This document shows positions 60,607 through 64,000 of a stretch of DNA of 64,000 bases, one piece after another. Position 1 is the stretch's first letter; every line of letters starts with the position of its first letter. The translations under genes were made by a program, and so were the position numbers. A model generated the notes under the pieces. It was not told the DNA's origin. It did not search any database and saw nothing but the letters and a program-made list of their open reading frames with translations. The DNA lies in the NCBI RefSeq assembly GCF_013415125.1, contig NZ_JACCDE010000006.1, forward strand, positions 62,001 to 126,000, read 5' to 3'. The DNA is from Vreelandella glaciei (GTDB lineage: Bacteria; Pseudomonadota; Gammaproteobacteria; Pseudomonadales; Halomonadaceae).

Positions 60607-60878
60607 GGCAGGCACTCCTTCCAGACGTTGTTTGTAATTGTTATCAACACTGCACGCGCTTATTGAGTTTAGGTCGCCAATCAGGGCGGTCAATACTCTT
60701 TGTCAATAATTGCTTGTCTAAAATTTTCCTACACGCAGCATCACGGCGGGTAACGATGAGTAATAAGCGCACAGCTAAAAATGCCTGTTACGTATATTGA
60801 ATGTCGCTTTTCGACAACTCTTTATGGCTCAGCGCGACACACTAGTCAGCGAATAAACTGCTGAGTAGAGAGCACGCC

Positions 60879-61772
60879 ATGAATCGCAATGTCATTCTCA
60901 CCTGTGCCGTTACCGGCGCAGGCGACACCACCGCCAAGAATCCCAACGTACCCGTGACACCCAAGGCCATCGCGGCGTCCTGCATCGAAGCCGCCCGCGC
61001 CGGCGCCAGCATCGCGCATATTCACGTTCGCGACCCGGAGACCGGCGGCATCAGCCACTCTTCTGAGCAGTTCCGCGAAGTAATGGAGCGCGTACGTGAA
61101 GCGGATGTGGATATCGTCATGAACATCACCGCTGGCGGCGGCGGCGATTGGATACCCGATGCCACAGACCCAACTCGAGGCGGCCCCGGCACCGATATTC
61201 AAACGCCCGCCGAGCGTCACGCCCCAGTCGGCGAACTACTCCCCGAGCTGTGCACGCTGGACTGCGGCAGCCTCAATTTTGGCGATATGGTGTACGTCAA
61301 CCCGGCTGATTGGTTGCGCGAACACGCCCGCCTCGTTCAAGCCGCAGGCGTTAAGCCCGAGCTGGAGTGCTTTGACCTGGGCCACGTGTGGTTTGCCCGC
61401 CAGCTTCAGCAAGAGGGGCTGATCGACGGCGACCCGCTTTATCAGCTCTGCCTGGGTATTCCCTGGGGCGCCGAAGCGGACACCGAAACCATGCTGGCCA
61501 TGCGCAACAAATTACCCACCAACGCTAACTGGGCCGCCTTTGGTATCGGTCGCCATCAAATGCCCATGGTTGCCCAAGCCGTGCTGCTGGGTGGCCACGC
61601 TCGGGTTGGCTTGGAAGATAACCTGTTTTTAGAGAAAGGCGTGCTGGCTAACAACGGCCAACTGGTCGAGAAAGCGTCGACCATTATTGAAAACCTCGGC
61701 GCCCGAGTAATGACACCGGCAGAAACCCGCGCCCATTTGAAGTTACGCAACCCGTCAGGAGATGTTGTATGA
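60879..61772 (+). CDS. cdhC: 3-dehydrocarnitine cleavage enzyme (BKACE family) CdhC
   Basis: A 297-residue beta-keto acid cleavage enzyme. The zinc ligands His47 and His49 are in [12 protein letters not shown], and the conserved acid is in RVGLEDNLF. The family transfers the acyl group of a beta-keto acid to acetyl-CoA; here 3-dehydrocarnitine would give betainyl-CoA and acetoacetate. The assignment rests on the next two genes, carnitine dehydrogenase and a hotdog thioesterase, in the order known from Pseudomonas aeruginosa. Its stop overlaps cdhA (ATGA). Confidence 0.88.
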   Translation: MNRNVILTCAVTGAGDTTAKNPNVPVTPKAIAASCIEAARAGASIAHIHVRDPETGGISHSSEQFREVMERVREADVDIVMNITAGGGGDWIPDATDPTRGGPGTDIQTPAERHAPVGELLPELCTLDCGSLNFGDMVYVNPADWLREHARLVQAAGVKPELECFDLGHVWFARQLQQEGLIDGDPLYQLCLGIPWGAEADTETMLAMRNKLPTNANWAAFGIGRHQMPMVAQAVLLGGHARVGLEDNLFLEKGVLANNGQLVEKASTIIENLGARVMTPAETRAHLKLRNPSGDVV

Positions 61773-62722
61773 GCCGCTTAGCCGTGATTGGTACTGGCGT
61801 GATTGGCAACGGTTGGATTGCCCGCGCCCTCGCCCAAGGGTGGGACGTCGTCGCCTTCGACCCGGATCCCAACGCGCCAGCGCGCACGCAATCGTTTATC
61901 GACAATGCCTGGGCTTCGTTAACCCAGCTTGGCCTTGCGCCCGATGCTAGCCCTGAGCGGTTAACCTTTGCGACCACGATCGAAGAGGCCGTAAACGGCG
62001 TTGACCTGATTCAGGAGAACGTGCCCGAGCGTCTACCGCTAAAGCAAGAAATTTTAGCTGCTATCGATGCCGCTGCCGCACCGGACGTCATCATCGGCTC
62101 GTCGACTTCCGGCTTCAAACCCACCGACCTGCAACAGCAGTGCCAACAAGCCCCTGGGCGCGTGATCGTCGCCCACCCCTTCAACCCGGTGTATTTACTG
62201 CCACTGGTGGAGCTTGTTGGCGGTGAGGCCACCCAGCCCGCCCAGATCGCCAGCGCTCAAGGGTTATATCAGTCGCTCGCCATGCGGCCGCTAGTGGTGC
62301 GCCGTGAAATTGAAGGGCATATCGCCGACCGCTTGATGGAGGCGCTGTGGCGGGAAGCCTTGCACTTGGTCAACGATGGCGTGGCCACCACCGAAGAGAT
62401 CGACGCGGCGGTGGTTTACGGCTGCGGGCTACGCTGGCCTTTGATGGGCACCTTTTTAACCTTCCACTTGGCGGGCGGCGAGCCTGGCATGCGCCATATG
62501 CTGGAGCAGTTTGGCCCCGCGTTAAAACTCCCCTGGACCAAGCTGGAAGCGCCAGAACTCACCGACGAGCTCATCGACAAAGTGGTCGAAGGCTGTGAGC
62601 ATCAGGCCGCGGGGCGTTCAGTGGCCACGCTGGACCGGCGCCGGGATGACTTTTTAGTCGAGCTGCTGGAAGTAGTGCAGAAATACTGGCCAGAAGCCGA
62701 AGGCCTAAAGGGACGCATTTAA
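61769..62722 (+). CDS. cdhA: L-carnitine 3-dehydrogenase
   Basis: A 317-residue NAD-dependent enzyme of the 3-hydroxyacyl-CoA dehydrogenase family. The Rossmann motif is [19 protein letters not shown]. Other typical pieces are [41 protein letters not shown] and [22 protein letters not shown], the last two characteristic of carnitine dehydrogenase. It oxidises L-carnitine to 3-dehydrocarnitine. It overlaps cdhC by four bases and cdhB by one. Confidence 0.92.
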   Translation: MSRLAVIGTGVIGNGWIARALAQGWDVVAFDPDPNAPARTQSFIDNAWASLTQLGLAPDASPERLTFATTIEEAVNGVDLIQENVPERLPLKQEILAAIDAAAAPDVIIGSSTSGFKPTDLQQQCQQAPGRVIVAHPFNPVYLLPLVELVGGEATQPAQIASAQGLYQSLAMRPLVVRREIEGHIADRLMEALWREALHLVNDGVATTEEIDAAVVYGCGLRWPLMGTFLTFHLAGGEPGMRHMLEQFGPALKLPWTKLEAPELTDELIDKVVEGCEHQAAGRSVATLDRRRDDFLVELLEVVQKYWPEAEGLKGRI

Positions 62723-63177
62723 TGATCATCCATGAAACCCATGTCGCCCCCGAGTGGGTCGACTACAACGGTCACATGAACGACGCGGAGTACGCCCGCG
62801 TCTTTTCCCAGGCCTGCGAAGCGCTGATTGACCAGATAGGCTTAGACGAAGCGGGCCGTGAGCACTATGGCTTCACGATCTACACGCTGGAAACTCATCT
62901 CTGCTATCGCCGCGAGGCGCACCAAGGCCAGCCGCTCACTATTGATCTCACGCTGCTCGATAGCGATGCCAAACGTCTGCACGTGTTTTTCGCCATGTTC
63001 GATGACGAAGGCAACCTGCTGGCGACCAGCGAACAAATGTTGATGGGCATGAAACAAGCCTCAGGACGACCAAGCCCGTTTCCAGAAGCGGTCGCGAATC
63101 GCGTAGCTGCGCTGCCAAAGGCAAATGGCGATGCCTGGCCGGAGCTTGCTGGCCGTACCATCGGTATTCGACGCTAA
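62722..63177 (+). CDS. cdhB: Betainyl-CoA thioesterase (hotdog fold)
   Basis: A 151-residue 4HBT-type thioesterase: VAPEWVDYNGHMNDAEYARVFSQA at the N-terminus holds the usual catalytic Asp/Asn-Gly-His-Met segment. In this context it would release glycine betaine from betainyl-CoA, ending carnitine breakdown with a useful osmoprotectant. The ATG overlaps the cdhA stop (TAATG). Confidence 0.9.
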   Translation: MIIHETHVAPEWVDYNGHMNDAEYARVFSQACEALIDQIGLDEAGREHYGFTIYTLETHLCYRREAHQGQPLTIDLTLLDSDAKRLHVFFAMFDDEGNLLATSEQMLMGMKQASGRPSPFPEAVANRVAALPKANGDAWPELAGRTIGIRR

Positions 63178-63191
63178 GGGTGACTTCAAAG

Positions 63192-64000
63192 ATGAACGTA
63201 GACGCCTTTATTCAGCGCTTTAGCGCAGGGCTGGCCGTGATGGAGGAGCTTCCCCTGCCTCAAGCGCGGCGCGCCTACGATAAGCTTTGCCGCACCTTCT
63301 CCCCACCCGACCCGACAGGTATGCGGATCGACAATAGCGTTTATGATGGTGTTAGCCTGCGCCGCTTTATCCCCCAGCAGCGAATGCCAGGCTGCGTACT
63401 GTTTATTCACGGCGGCGGCTTTACGATCGGCTCAGTGGAGAGCCACCACGGCCCTGCCGCCAGCTTGGCCCAGCGGCTTGAATGTGAAGTGGTAAGCGTT
63501 AACTATCGGCTGGCACCAGAGGTAGATTACCCCACCATGTTGGCAGACTGCCAAGCAGTACTAGCAGCGGTTCATCCGGTCGCGCTGGTGGGTGATAGCG
63601 CGGGCGGGCGATTGGCTATCGACCTTGCCCATCAGCATAGTGACGCACCGCCGCTTGGCTTGATCTACCCACCGGTCGGCGAGCTATCGCCTGAATGCCT
63701 TGGGGAGGATGCCCCCCTGCTGTCACGCAGCGACGTGCTCAGTATTCGTGAACAGTGCCCTGAGATTATCGCCACCCAGAGGGATCAAAGCGCTCCTGCT
63801 AGCAGCATCGAAGTGCTTACCGTGGAGCACGACCCGTTAACAAGGCCTGTCGAAACGACGGTGGCGCAATGGCAAAAAGCGGGGGCATCCATTGGCTATC
63901 GCTGCGCGCCGAAGATGGTGCATGGCGCGCTTCACGCCCACGCCCAGCTACCCGACATGAGTGCCGCCTGGCAAGACTTTTGCCACACATTAAAACAGCG
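63192..64000 (+). CDS. Alpha/beta hydrolase, hormone-sensitive lipase type (3' end beyond window)
   Basis: At least 269 codons, open to the right edge with no stop, so the C-terminus is missing. It has the oxyanion motif HGGGF, the nucleophile elbow GDSAGG, VNYRLAPE, an acid in EHDPL and the catalytic His in MVHGALH, all in HSL-family order. It starts 15 bases after cdhB. The corresponding gene in Pseudomonas aeruginosa also follows cdhB and has been annotated as a lipolytic enzyme. Hydrolysis of acylcarnitines or related esters is plausible but unproven. Confidence 0.85.
   Translation, partial: MNVDAFIQRFSAGLAVMEELPLPQARRAYDKLCRTFSPPDPTGMRIDNSVYDGVSLRRFIPQQRMPGCVLFIHGGGFTIGSVESHHGPAASLAQRLECEVVSVNYRLAPEVDYPTMLADCQAVLAAVHPVALVGDSAGGRLAIDLAHQHSDAPPLGLIYPPVGELSPECLGEDAPLLSRSDVLSIREQCPEIIATQRDQSAPASSIEVLTVEHDPLTRPVETTVAQWQKAGASIGYRCAPKMVHGALHAHAQLPDMSAAWQDFCHTLKQ

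Overview
The window looks like chromosomal DNA of a moderately halophilic gammaproteobacterium, most likely Halomonas or a close relative in the Halomonadaceae (Vreelandella and similar). The reasons are the gene content and the similarity of almost every protein to gammaproteobacterial families. The prp operon and the carnitine cluster also have the same gene order as in Pseudomonas aeruginosa. No rRNA, tRNA, CRISPR array, prophage or complete insertion sequence was seen. This is mostly metabolic core and niche-metabolism DNA.

Layout. (1) 1-7.3 kb, minus strand: a methylcitrate operon for propionate, GntR regulator-prpB-prpC-acnD-prpF-prpD (prpD runs off the left edge), with operator-like palindromes in front and hairpins inside. 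(2) 7.3-18.6 kb: pabB; cysH, cysB and trxA (PAPS reduction, its regulator and its likely electron donor); an AI-2E permease; a SIMPL-domain periplasmic protein overlapping serS tail to tail; a DUF4202 protein; and a large YdiJ-type FAD/Fe-S oxidoreductase. (3) 18.7-23.1 kb: a hairpin-like MITE candidate in front of a two-gene RND efflux system. (4) 23.1-29.9 kb: trpGDC, a solitary metal-binding lipoprotein-type/periplasmic receptor, gph, a type II NADH dehydrogenase and rpe; trpE is missing from its common place. (5) 30-33.9 kb: sulfate ABC transporter sbp-cysT-cysW-cysA. (6) 34.1-38.5 kb: an AttEFGH-like ABC system with a fused FtsX-type permease and a lipocalin-like lipoprotein.

(7) 38.5-58.8 kb is the most interesting part: a large histidine utilisation (hut) region. 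It holds hutG, hutI, a solitary C-terminal half of a histidine ammonia-lyase, a YjiH transporter, a flavin-reductase-like protein, hutU, hutF, hutC, hutD, a 2-oxoglutarate/Fe(II)-type oxygenase and a full hutH. These are followed by an FMN L-2-hydroxyacid oxidase, a GlcD-like FAD oxidase, a polar amino acid ABC transporter, a HisC-like aminotransferase and a second HutC-type regulator. Four copies of TGTATATACA and one one-mismatch copy lie in front of the transcription units, and a sigma-54 promoter precedes the transporter operon. I infer that this extension may import imidazole 2-hydroxyacids (imidazolelactate), oxidise both enantiomers to imidazolepyruvate, transaminate it to histidine and feed the Hut pathway. 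This is a testable hypothesis, not an established function.

(8) 58.9-64 kb: a c-type cytochrome with a soluble PQQ-type sugar dehydrogenase, then the carnitine degradation genes cdhC-cdhA-cdhB and an alpha/beta hydrolase that runs off the right edge. All functions are read from sequence by eye; no database search was run.
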